From NCBI RefSeq assembly GCF_009765985.1, contig NZ_LMUM01000034.1:469508-533507 (forward strand): a stretch of 64,000 bases of DNA, given 5' to 3'. Position 1 is the stretch's first letter, and the number at the start of each line of letters is the position of its first letter. The position numbers and the translations under genes are program-made. Of this stretch, positions 26,717 to 33,644 are shown in pieces. This stretch comes from Acidobacterium sp. S8 (lineage in GTDB: Bacteria > Acidobacteriota > Terriglobia > Terriglobales > Acidobacteriaceae). The notes beneath the pieces are model-generated. The model saw nothing but the letters and a program-made list of their open reading frames with translations. It made no database searches and was not told the DNA's origin.

Positions 26717-27229
26717 CTACCGAAATGGATTCTCATCCGCCGAAGGCCCGTAAATGGACGGCACCGGCGCGTCGTTCAGTCGCAGATAGACCGTAAGTTG
26801 CCCGCGATGATGCGCAAGATGGCTGAAGACCGCGTCGCGGATCATGATATGTCGCGGGTTCTCGCTTGCCACATGACCGCCGACCACAAACTTCCATGTT
26901 GTCAACAGGTGCTCGTCGGTCGTGTTCTCCAACGCTTTGCGTGCCTTTGCGACCGAATCGTCCAATGCGGCGATTAACTCGGACCGCGTCGTCAACTTCT
27001 GCGGCTTATGTTTGGAGTCACCCTGCGGCGTCATATCCAGCTGGTCTTCTTCGATCATGAATTGGATCCAGCCCAGAATGGTCGCAACGATTGTTGCCAG
27101 ATATCCCAGCGGCATCGATTTCTCGTGGGGCTTCCAGTCATAACGGCCTTCAGGCACGCGTTCTAACGCACGGCGGGTCGATGCAGCTTCACGTTCCAGA
27201 TCGGCAAGCAATAACTCAGTCATCTTCAT
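26717..27229 (-). CDS. DinB-superfamily protein
   Basis: A four-helix-bundle protein of about 170 residues. The third metal motif is visible as FSHLAHHRGQLTVYLR near the C-terminus. The first helix motif, normally GxxxxHxA, here reads LGYLATIVATI, so the usual first His ligand is Ile, and metal binding may be altered. The DinB fold is shared with thiol-S-transferases such as BstA that use bacillithiol; activity here is unknown. The start at 27229 is supported by GGGAG nine bases ahead. It is first in an operon with the quinone reductase and diverges from the WYL regulator, a common arrangement for DinB genes. Confidence 0.87.
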   Translation of the reverse strand: MKMTELLLADLEREAASTRRALERVPEGRYDWKPHEKSMPLGYLATIVATILGWIQFMIEEDQLDMTPQGDSKHKPQKLTTRSELIAALDDSVAKARKALENTTDEHLLTTWKFVVGGHVASENPRHIMIRDAVFSHLAHHRGQLTVYLRLNDAPVPSIYGPSADENPFR

Positions 27230-27268
27230 GTTCACTTTCTCCCTCGAAAGCAATGCTAGTCCGCCATA

Positions 27269-27287
27269 TATGACACCTTGTGTCATA
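27269..27287. promoter_or_regulatory. Perfect palindrome, candidate operator of the WYL regulator
   Basis: TATGACACCTTGTGTCATA: two perfect 8-base arms around the spacer CTT. It lies in the 96-bp gap between the divergent dinB-qor operon and the WYL-SpoIIE gene, 40 bases from each start. Position and symmetry fit a dimeric HTH regulator acting on both promoters. Binding itself is inferred. Confidence 0.7.
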
Positions 27288-27325
27288 ATTGCCCATTCTC
27301 AAAAATTTACTTCGAGATGCATTCC

Positions 27326-28840
27326 ATGAGAGCTGATCGCCTGATGTCCGCCTTGTTGCTGCTTCAAGCTCGCGGTCAGATGACCGGTCGAGAGCTGGCG
27401 GAGAAGCTTGAGGTCTCCGAGCGGACTGTGCATCGCGACATGGAGGCGCTGAGCGCGTCCGGGGTGCCGGTCTATGCCATGCGCGGATCACATGGAGGCT
27501 GGCAGCTGGATGAGGACTGGCGTACCCAGGTGCCGGGCCTCGATGAGGCCGAGCTGCGCGCTCTGCTCATGGCGCAGCCGCGCTCTCTGGGTGACAAACA
27601 GCTGGCTGCGGCGGCCGACCGTGCTATCGGCAAGCTCATGGCCTCTTTGCCGCAGTCTTTGCGTGAGCGGGCATCGTCTATCCGTGACCGCCTCTATATT
27701 GACACCACCGGCTGGCTGGGTACCTCGGAGAACCTCTCGATGCTGGCCATCGTTCAGGAGGCGGTGGCACGCGACCGCAAGCTGAGCTTCCTTTACTGGC
27801 GAGCGGGCCGCGAGAAGGTCGAGCGCACCGTCGATCCGCTGGGTCTTATTGCCAAGGGAAGCACCTGGTACCTATTCGCCGGAACCGATCGCGGTTATCG
27901 CACTTATCGCATCTCGCGCATGGAAGATGCGAAGCTGCTTGATGCGCCGAGCGTCCGTCCGCGCGACTTCAACCTGGAAGCGGCATGGAGAATCTCCGCT
28001 GAAGAGTTCCGCGACGAGGTGAACCGCGAGATCGAAGCCTCGCGCCTCGCATATGCCGCGCGACTGGAGGCCGAGCGGCGAGCCTTGCAGGAGATGGAGA
28101 TTGCCAAGCAGGTGCAGGCGCGGCTCTTTCCGCAGCGTCTCCCGCCTTTGCAGTCGCTCGACTACGCAGGTGTTTGTATTCAGGCGCGACAGGTTGGCGG
28201 CGATTACTACGACTTTCTGCATCTCGGAGAAAACCGGCTGGGACTGGTCATCGGGGACATTGCGGGCAAGGGAATTGCCGGCGCTTTGCTGATGGCAAAT
28301 CTACAGGCCAATCTTCGCGGACAGCTGGCGATCGTCCTCGATCATCCGCATCATCTCCTCCACTCCGTCAACCAGCTCTTCTACGAGAACACCGGCGACA
28401 GCTCTTACGCCACGCTCTTCTACGCCGAGTATGAAGATCACATCCAGCGCCTGCATTACGCCAACTGCGGTCATCTACCGGCTCTACTGCTGAGAAGCGG
28501 CGGAGATGTCGACTGGCTTCACTCCACTTGCACGGTTGTCGGCATGTTTGCGGACTGGCAGTGCGAGACGAAGGAAACATGCCTCAATCCCGGCGATACA
28601 GTTGTACTATTTACCGACGGAGTGACAGAAGCCTGCAACCAGCGGGGCGAGGAGTTTGGCCTGGAAAGGCTCGCCGACAGTTTGCAGCGGAATCGCCATT
28701 TACCGTCACAAGATTTGCTGAAGTCCATTGCCGACGAGCTGCAGCTTCACAGCCCGGAAGAACAAGCAGATGACATTACACTCATCGTTGCAAAATGCCG
28801 TGAAACGGAACAGAAACAGCTCTTTCCCCAGCCGGTGTAG
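27326..28840 (+). CDS. HTH-WYL transcriptional regulator fused to a SpoIIE/RsbU-type phosphatase
   Basis: A protein of about 504 residues in one uninterrupted frame. Residues 1-60 form a DeoR/YafY-type helix-turn-helix (MTGRELAEKLEVSERTVHRD). About 130-215 is a WYL domain with WYL at 181-183 and the Arg cluster YRTYRISRM. A charged coiled coil (about 226-268, ending KQVQARLFPQ) leads to a PP2C-like phosphatase (about 275-500) with intact metal motifs: GGDYYDF, GDIAGKG, NCGHLPAL, FTDGVTEA and ADDITLIV. The linker resembles that of RsbU proteins. A DNA-binding ligand sensor carrying an active-looking serine phosphatase is not an arrangement I recall. The start ATG 27326 begins the HTH; ATG 27317 is possible. 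No anti-sigma partner is nearby. Confidence 0.9.
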   Translation: MRADRLMSALLLLQARGQMTGRELAEKLEVSERTVHRDMEALSASGVPVYAMRGSHGGWQLDEDWRTQVPGLDEAELRALLMAQPRSLGDKQLAAAADRAIGKLMASLPQSLRERASSIRDRLYIDTTGWLGTSENLSMLAIVQEAVARDRKLSFLYWRAGREKVERTVDPLGLIAKGSTWYLFAGTDRGYRTYRISRMEDAKLLDAPSVRPRDFNLEAAWRISAEEFRDEVNREIEASRLAYAARLEAERRALQEMEIAKQVQARLFPQRLPPLQSLDYAGVCIQARQVGGDYYDFLHLGENRLGLVIGDIAGKGIAGALLMANLQANLRGQLAIVLDHPHHLLHSVNQLFYENTGDSSYATLFYAEYEDHIQRLHYANCGHLPALLLRSGGDVDWLHSTCTVVGMFADWQCETKETCLNPGDTVVLFTDGVTEACNQRGEEFGLERLADSLQRNRHLPSQDLLKSIADELQLHSPEEQADDITLIVAKCRETEQKQLFPQPV

Positions 28841-29174
28841 GCCCCCTACCCCCCTTTCTGAGATATCGTTTCTATTGTTTTCAACAATTTAGCAGGGGAT
28901 CATCCCCTTATAAATTGTTGATTCTGAATGGATTAGCTTCAAATGAGTGTTTTCAACGACTTAGCGGGGGAGTGACGATTTTATTAACAGGTCGTGAGGC
29001 ACTGTCTGGTCAAAAGCCCTTCTATATCCAGAATATCAAAATCATGCGAAATACTCTGCCAACTATTTTCAGCGGATAACCGATTATTTTTCAATTGTTT
29101 AACGGAGATCAGGACATGTCGGGGGCTTGACAGATTTTTGACGATCGACCGGAACGACTTTGATTTGGAACAGA
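28841..29174. repeat. Gene-poor region with a long interrupted palindrome and diverged repeats
   Basis: Some 330 bp without a credible gene. At 28882-28920 there is a 39-base inverted repeat: outer arms CAACAATTTA / TAAATTGTTG and inner arms GGGGAT / ATCCCC. A related sequence (GTTTTCAACGACTTAGCGGG) at 28949-28968 repeats the stretch GTTTTCAACAATTTAGCAGG at 28877-28896, and a weaker third copy starts near 29090. No poly-T follows the palindrome, so it is not an ordinary terminator. The repeats could be a small element remnant or protein sites. Confidence 0.6.
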
Positions 29175-29204
29175 AAAAAGGGGGCCAATATGGGCCCCCT
29201 TTTT
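29175..29204. terminator. Bidirectional intrinsic terminator
   Basis: A perfect 12-bp inverted repeat AAAAAGGGGGCC / GGCCCCCTTTTT with a six-base loop AATATG. It ends eight bases before the stop of the minus-strand gene at 29212 and gives a U-run on both strands. Confidence 0.93.
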
Positions 29205-29211
29205 ATTGTCG

Positions 29212-29574
29212 TTAATAGGAATGGGGATAGCCGTGCATCAGATGCTCTACGCCTACCTGATATCCGCGACGGAAACCATCGCGATAGGCCTCGCGATCAT
29301 GATGGCCTACAGGAGGATGACGGAATTCATCGCGGTTCTCCACGCTGGGCTGACGGTGATTCTCGTAATCTTTTCGAGCGCCTTCGATGCCGTCGTGGAA
29401 GCCTTGCGACTCGACTCCCTGAAGCTCTGCCGGAGCGGATGCCCATGGCTCATGCCCATATCCTGGAGGCGGTGGCGGGGGTGCCGCATATTGCGCCTGT
29501 GCTGCGGGGATGCTGAGTAAAGTAGCTGCCATAAACGCTGCCAACGATAGACCGGGGATTATTTTTTTCGTCAT
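29212..29574 (-). CDS. Small exported protein of unknown function
   Basis: A 120-residue protein with a Sec signal (MTKKIIPGLSLAAFMAATLL, cleavage at AQAQ), a proline run YAAPPPPPPGYGHEP, and a mature part rich in His, Arg and Tyr. Two similar segments are seen, GFHDGIEGARKDYENH and AYRDGFRRGYQVGVEHL, separated by a short NRDEFRHPP stretch. I recognise no enzyme motif. The start at 29574 is supported by GGAG eight bases before the ATG; longer upstream readings are non-coding in character. It stands alone, with a strong terminator just after it and a REP element about 195 bp upstream. Confidence 0.82.
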   Translation of the reverse strand: MTKKIIPGLSLAAFMAATLLSIPAAQAQYAAPPPPPPGYGHEPWASAPAELQGVESQGFHDGIEGARKDYENHRQPSVENRDEFRHPPVGHHDREAYRDGFRRGYQVGVEHLMHGYPHSY

Positions 29575-29769
29575 GTGGGTTTCTCCATTTATCGGAATGG
29601 GTTTGTGCCCATCCTCTTTTTGTCCAGACCCCAGTTTCGATGAAGAGATGCGCAGGCATGTTGTATGGAGAATTTGCTTACGGAAAGGCAACCAAAAGTC
29701 GCTGAATGATTGTTTGGTTTCGTGAATCCGCGACATCTCAATCAAAATTTGCGCCAAGTTATATGGACG

Positions 29770-29801
29770 GGGTGCCCCAGGTTCGCGAAGCTAACCTGGG
29801 T
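29770..29801 (+). repeat. REP element copy 1
   Basis: Starts with the head GGGTGCC, then a hairpin with arms CCCAGGTT / AACCTGGG around CGCGAAGCT. This copy faces opposite to the others and forms an inverted pair with the copy at 29897-29928, about 95 bp away. The pairing resembles BIME units mobilised by RAYT transposases. Confidence 0.88.
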
Positions 29802-29896
29802 CTTTTCTCAACGACTACTCAATTGATTCCGATAAGCAGTTGATCCCACCTGATACAAAGCGATTGAGATAACATATTTGCGACATTCACGAAAAA

Positions 29897-29928
29897 ACCC
29901 AGGTTAGCTTCGCGAACCTGGGGCACCC
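29897..29928 (-). repeat. REP element copy 2, overlapping the RAYT 3' end
   Basis: Exact inverted copy of the 29770 element. The last nine codons of the RAYT gene lie inside it, and its internal CTAA supplies the TAA stop at 29906-29904. Confidence 0.9.
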
Positions 29929-30452
29929 GCTGTTTCGTTGGCGAGAAGAAGTTGGGCGGTGGTTCGTTCTCTTCTTCTTGCGGTCCAGTGTGATTCGATT
30001 TCGACGGTTCCTGCTTCTCCCGTTGCGTAGTGAATGAAGCTTGACCAGGGCCAGTCTTCTGGTTTCGCTGCCAGTCCTCGCTTTACTGGGTTTCGGTGAA
30101 TGTATCGGAGCTTCTCGATTCGCTTTCGTTCTGAGTAGACGTTGAAGTCGTAGTAGCGCGGTGTCCAAAACGGGTTTTGTGTGGATTGTTTTGAGATGGA
30201 GACTTTGATGGCTTTGATTGCTGTTGCTAATGGATTTGCAGGCGGCTCGCTCACGAGCAGATGCACATGCTCGGGCATGATGACGTAGCCGGGGATTACG
30301 AATCCGTATTTCTGTCTAGTTTTCTCGATGGATTCTTCACAGAGTGAGCGCGCTTGTGGGGTGTTCAGGTAGGGTTTGCGCTGGTAACAACTGAAGGTGA
30401 TGAAGTGGAGGTCGGTCTTTGTTTCCTGAAACCGATTCAGTCCCCACGGCAT
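29904..30452 (-). CDS. REP-associated tyrosine transposase (RAYT, Y1/TnpA-REP family)
   Basis: A 182-residue single-strand DNA transposase related to IS200/IS605 TnpA. The HUH motif is His62-Val-His64 in MPEHVHLLV and the catalytic Tyr is Tyr117 in RYIHRNPVKRGL; the N-terminus MPWGLNRFQETK and FITFSCYQRKPYL are typical. RAYTs are single-copy domesticated transposases that spread REP hairpins. The gene is flanked by REPs at 29897 and 30514, and its C-terminal GAPGSRS is translated from the REP itself. No ribosome site is seen before the ATG. It lies downstream of mnmA on the same strand. Confidence 0.94.
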   Translation of the reverse strand: MPWGLNRFQETKTDLHFITFSCYQRKPYLNTPQARSLCEESIEKTRQKYGFVIPGYVIMPEHVHLLVSEPPANPLATAIKAIKVSISKQSTQNPFWTPRYYDFNVYSERKRIEKLRYIHRNPVKRGLAAKPEDWPWSSFIHYATGEAGTVEIESHWTARRRERTTAQLLLANETAGAPGSRS

Positions 30453-30513
30453 GGTTGTGTGAGTGTATAAAATCGTTCTTCTAATCTGAAGTTACGTTGG
30501 TTTGGATGGGAAG

Positions 30514-30545
30514 ACCCAGGTTAGCTTCGCGAACCTGGGGCACCC
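30514..30545 (-). repeat. REP element copy 3
   Basis: Same 32-base sequence and orientation as copy 2 (arms CCCAGGTT / AACCTGGG, tail GGCACCC). It lies 62 bases upstream of the RAYT start, so the transposase gene is bracketed by direct copies 2 and 3. Confidence 0.9.
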
Positions 30546-30637
30546 GTATCTTCGTTATACCCGCGTCACTTCGGCTTCGCTCAGGGCAGGTTCCCGGGGT
30601 ACCCGGTTCCGTGATGGCACCCGGTTCTGTTGCCGAT

Positions 30638-31756
30638 CTAGAGGATCCAGCCGCCGCCTATTACCTCGTCGTTGTCGTAGAAGACGGCTGACTGGCCGGG
30701 GGTGACGGCGCGCTGCGGGTCGTCGAAGGTGGCGAGGACTTCACCGTCGCCAACCATTTCAATCGTGGCCCAGGCGGGCTCATGGCGGTGGCGAATCTTG
30801 GCCTTGACGCGCATGGGGCCATCGAGCGAGGCAATCGAAATCCAGTTCAGATCGCGGGCGCGGAGCGTCTGGATGGTGGTTTCTGATTCATTGCCGACTG
30901 TGACCTTGTTTGACGCATTGTCGATCTGGATGACGTAGAGCGGCGTGGGCGAGGATAGACCGAGTCCCTTGCGCTGTCCTACGGTGAAGTTATGGATGCC
31001 CTGATGATGGCCGATCACTTCTCCCGTTGTTGACACGAGCTCGCCGGAGGAATCGGGTAGCGGCTCGCCCTGCTCGTCGAGATAGGCGTCGATGAACTTC
31101 TTGTAATCGCCGCCGGGGATGAAGCAGATCTCCTGCGAGTCGGGCTTGCTGGCCAGGGCGAGTGCGTGCTCGCGAGCAATCTCGCGGACCTCGGGCTTGG
31201 TGTAGTTGCCGAGGGGGAAGAGCGTGCGTGAGAGCTGATCCTGCGTGAGGCCGAAGAGAAAATAGGTCTGATCCTTCGAGGTATCGGCGGGGCGCTTGAG
31301 GATCCAGCGGTTGCGCTCCGGGTCGTACTCGTTGCGAGCGTAGTGGCCGGTGGCGATGCGGTCGGCGCCGATCTGGCGGGCGCGGATGAGCAGCTGGTCA
31401 AACTTGAGATGGTTGTTGCAAAGGGAGCAGGGAATGGGCGTGCGTCCGGCGAGGTACTCACGGACGAAGGGGCGGACGACCTGCTCCTCAAAGCGCTCCT
31501 GCTCATTGAGCAGGTAATAGGGGATGCCGAGGTTCTCGGCGACCCGGCGTGCGTCGTAGACATCGTCAATGGAGCAGCAGCGGCCCTGCACCTGCTCGGG
31601 CATGCCCTCCTTGCCGGCGAGACGGCGCTGGTTCCAGAGCTGCAGCGTGAGGCCGACGAGCTCGTAGCTCTCGTCCTTGAGCATGGCGGCGACGGTCGAG
31701 GAATCGACTCCGCCGGACATGGCTACGGCTACCGTGTTGTTGAAGGTTGACGGCAT
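30638..31756 (-). CDS. mnmA: tRNA-uridine 2-sulfurtransferase MnmA
   Basis: A protein of about 372 residues that thiolates U34 of tRNA(Lys/Glu/Gln) using persulfide sulfur from a cysteine desulfurase. The PP-loop is AVAMSGGVDSS near the N-terminus; the catalytic Cys pair lies in IPCSLCNNHLKF and in SQEICFIPGG; GHYAR is also present. The start at 31756 gives the normal length; a longer reading would translate REP DNA. No ribosome site is visible, and REP-derived sequence begins only nine bases before the ATG, so a REP hairpin is probably part of the 5' leader. A cysteine desulfurase gene lies 2 kb away at 33645. Confidence 0.95.
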   Translation of the reverse strand: MPSTFNNTVAVAMSGGVDSSTVAAMLKDESYELVGLTLQLWNQRRLAGKEGMPEQVQGRCCSIDDVYDARRVAENLGIPYYLLNEQERFEEQVVRPFVREYLAGRTPIPCSLCNNHLKFDQLLIRARQIGADRIATGHYARNEYDPERNRWILKRPADTSKDQTYFLFGLTQDQLSRTLFPLGNYTKPEVREIAREHALALASKPDSQEICFIPGGDYKKFIDAYLDEQGEPLPDSSGELVSTTGEVIGHHQGIHNFTVGQRKGLGLSSPTPLYVIQIDNASNKVTVGNESETTIQTLRARDLNWISIASLDGPMRVKAKIRHRHEPAWATIEMVGDGEVLATFDDPQRAVTPGQSAVFYDNDEVIGGGWIL

Positions 31757-31764
31757 GATGAAAA

Positions 31765-31775
31765 GACCCAGGTTA
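31765..31775 (-). repeat. Partial REP (first arm only)
   Basis: GACCCAGGTTA matches the first arm of the local REP and then diverges. It sits nine bases upstream of the mnmA start codon. Confidence 0.65.
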
Positions 31776-31784
31776 TATGAAGAA

Positions 31785-31815
31785 ACCCAGTTAGCTTCGC
31801 GAACCTGGGGCACCC
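31785..31815 (-). repeat. REP element copy 4, one base short
   Basis: Same as copies 2 and 3 except that the first arm reads CCCAGTT, with one G missing, which weakens the stem. It lies just upstream of mnmA. Confidence 0.85.
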
Positions 31816-31965
31816 AGCTGGTTCTAGTATCTCATTTTCCACAGGTGGATGGTGGGTGCCATGCCTCGATTTGAGACATGGAGTGATCGAAACTCACATC
31901 TCAAAAGCGAAATGTGGGCATCCGGCTACCGTGCTGTTGAAGGTGGTAGTTATGATGGGAAAAAG

Positions 31966-31997
31966 CCCCAGGTTAGCTTCGCGAACCTGGGGCACCC
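31966..31997 (-). repeat. REP element copy 5
   Basis: Full copy with arms extended to GCCCCAGGTT / AACCTGGGGC, then CACCC. It follows the second, non-coding copy of the mnmA 5' end. Confidence 0.9.
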
Positions 31998-32386
31998 GGC
32001 AGAAGTGTAGCGTAAACTGACGGCCGTTTCGAAAGAGAATCAAGCAGTTGTGTTACACTAAAACCACGCTCAGTGATTTGGTTGTGAGCCGTTCTCGCCC
32101 TCCAAAGCAAGATCGCCTGGCACGTAATTATCCCAAGCCCCTACAGCGTAGCCGCTCCTTGATGGAGTGGGTGCATGCACGCAATGCGCGGCATGTGAGA
32201 GGCAGCGTCCGGCAGAACCTCGTGTCGAGGAGTAACTTCGATCTCGACCATTGGATTTGATTCACTCGGGTTTTCCCATACGCATACATTCTGATTCATC
32301 GGGACAGTGAAGCTGTATCCGGATGAACCACATATACCGGCGGTGCGCCTGTGCATCTGTGTGCGTCGAGCCGGACTAAAGGACAC
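31998..32386. other. Long leader of the DEAD-box helicase gene
   Basis: About 390 bp before the helicase start. A TTACACT near 32052 could be a -10 box, which would give a leader over 300 nt long, as is common for cold-induced RNA helicases. A 70-codon Arg/Ser-rich frame at 32048-32260 is open but has no recognisable family or ribosome site and is not called as a gene. Confidence 0.45.
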
Positions 32387-33538
32387 ATGAACCAATTTTC
32401 AGATTTCAACATTTCACCAGCGCTGAAGACGCGCCTGGCTGCAGTAAATTTCGTTACGCCCACTCCTGTGCAGGAGAAGGCGATTCCTCCCGCGCTTGAG
32501 GGAAAAGATGTGCTGGCAACAGCGCAGACCGGCACCGGCAAGACGCTCAGCTTTTTGATTCCGATCATTGAGCGGTTGCAGCAGTCGCAGAACAAGAATG
32601 CCAAGGCCCTGATCCTGTTGCCGACACGCGAGCTGGCGATGCAGGTGGAGCAGGCTTTCCGCAAGATTGCGAACGGCTCTAATATTCAGGTCGCGCTTGT
32701 TTGCGGCGGCATGAATGAAGGCCCGCAGCTGCAGGCGATTCGCAAGGGTGCGCGGTTGATCGTGGCGACTCCTGGCCGCCTTGAGGATTACCTCAAGCGC
32801 AGGCTGGTGAAGCTCGATACGGTCGAGATTCTGGTGCTGGACGAAGTGGACCGCATGCTGGATATGGGCTTCAAGCCTGCTATCCGTCGTATAGCGGACT
32901 CGACGCCGACACAGCGGCAGACGCTTTGCTATTCGGCAACCCTCGACGCGCAGATTAAGGAAATCGTTCGCGATTACCAGAGCAATCCTGTTCGCATCGA
33001 GATCGGCTCAGTATTGAAGCCGTCAGAGAACGTGGAGCTGCAGACATTCGAAGTGACGCAGGAAAAGAAGCTCGAACTCCTGGAGCATCTGCTCGAGAAG
33101 GAAAAGGGAAGCTTCCTGGTCTTTGTGCGCACGAAGCATGGCGCAGATCGTATTGCGAAGAAGCTTTCGCACTCCGGATGGGCCGCGACGCAGATTCACG
33201 GCGATCGCTCGCAGTCACAGCGTAACGCCGCTTTGCGGAGCTTTTCTGAGGGCAGGCATCGCGTGCTGGTAGCGACCGATGTGGCCGCTCGCGGCATCGA
33301 TGTGAAGCACGTGGCACACGTGGTGAACTACGATATGCCCAAGGTTGCTGAGGACTTCGTCCACCGCGTTGGCCGTACCGGTCGCGCTTCGAGCCGTGGC
33401 GTGGCCTCGACGTTTGCCCTGCCGGGTGAGAGAAAAGACCTGCGCAGAATCGAAAAGGCGCTCTCGGTCACGATGAAGAAATTTCGCGTGAACGTCGGCG
33501 CTGCTGCCAATATGTCGCGGCAGATGGTTTCGGCGTAA
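32387..33538 (+). CDS. DEAD-box family ATP-dependent RNA helicase (RhlE-like)
   Basis: A 383-residue helicase core with little C-terminal extension. Q-motif FVTPTPVQEKAIPPAL, motif I AQTGTGKT, Ia PTRELA, motif II DEVD in VLDEVDRMLDMGF (Val replaces the usual Ala), motif III SAT, and motif VI HRVGRTGR. It unwinds RNA duplexes, probably in ribosome assembly or cold adaptation. AAAGGA lies just before ATG 32387. A strong terminator follows 23 bp after the stop. The basic C-terminal tails of CsdA or DbpA are absent. Confidence 0.93.
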   Translation: MNQFSDFNISPALKTRLAAVNFVTPTPVQEKAIPPALEGKDVLATAQTGTGKTLSFLIPIIERLQQSQNKNAKALILLPTRELAMQVEQAFRKIANGSNIQVALVCGGMNEGPQLQAIRKGARLIVATPGRLEDYLKRRLVKLDTVEILVLDEVDRMLDMGFKPAIRRIADSTPTQRQTLCYSATLDAQIKEIVRDYQSNPVRIEIGSVLKPSENVELQTFEVTQEKKLELLEHLLEKEKGSFLVFVRTKHGADRIAKKLSHSGWAATQIHGDRSQSQRNAALRSFSEGRHRVLVATDVAARGIDVKHVAHVVNYDMPKVAEDFVHRVGRTGRASSRGVASTFALPGERKDLRRIEKALSVTMKKFRVNVGAAANMSRQMVSA

Positions 33539-33561
33539 TCGCTCTTATTTAGGACGAAAAG

Positions 33562-33592
33562 AAAAGGCACAGCTCTTCAAGCTGTGCCTTTT
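33562..33592. terminator. Bidirectional intrinsic terminator
   Basis: Perfect 13-bp inverted repeat AAAAGGCACAGCT / AGCTGTGCCTTTT with a five-base loop, between the convergent helicase and cysteine desulfurase genes. Confidence 0.93.
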
Positions 33593-33644
33593 ACTTTTCT
33601 GTAAGTTATTGAATAGATATTGTCTCTCAGCGGATTGATTCTGG

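Larger units (their letters stand above)
31726..31975. repeat. Diverged duplication of the mnmA 5' end with its REP
   Basis: The stretch 31726-31775 (first mnmA codons plus partial REP) recurs at 31923-31975: both begin CGGCTACCGTG, continue TGTTGAAGGT and end CCCAGGTTA. The unit length is about 197 bp. The second copy is not coding. Confidence 0.7.

Noticed and set aside
28994-29215. A 73-codon frame downstream of the WYL-phosphatase gene
   Set aside because: It runs through repeats and into the terminator at 29175-29204, has no ribosome site, and shows no coding-like residue pattern.
32048-32260. A 70-codon Arg/Ser-rich frame before the DEAD-box helicase
   Set aside because: TTG start without a ribosome site, no family resemblance, and a position expected for a leader.
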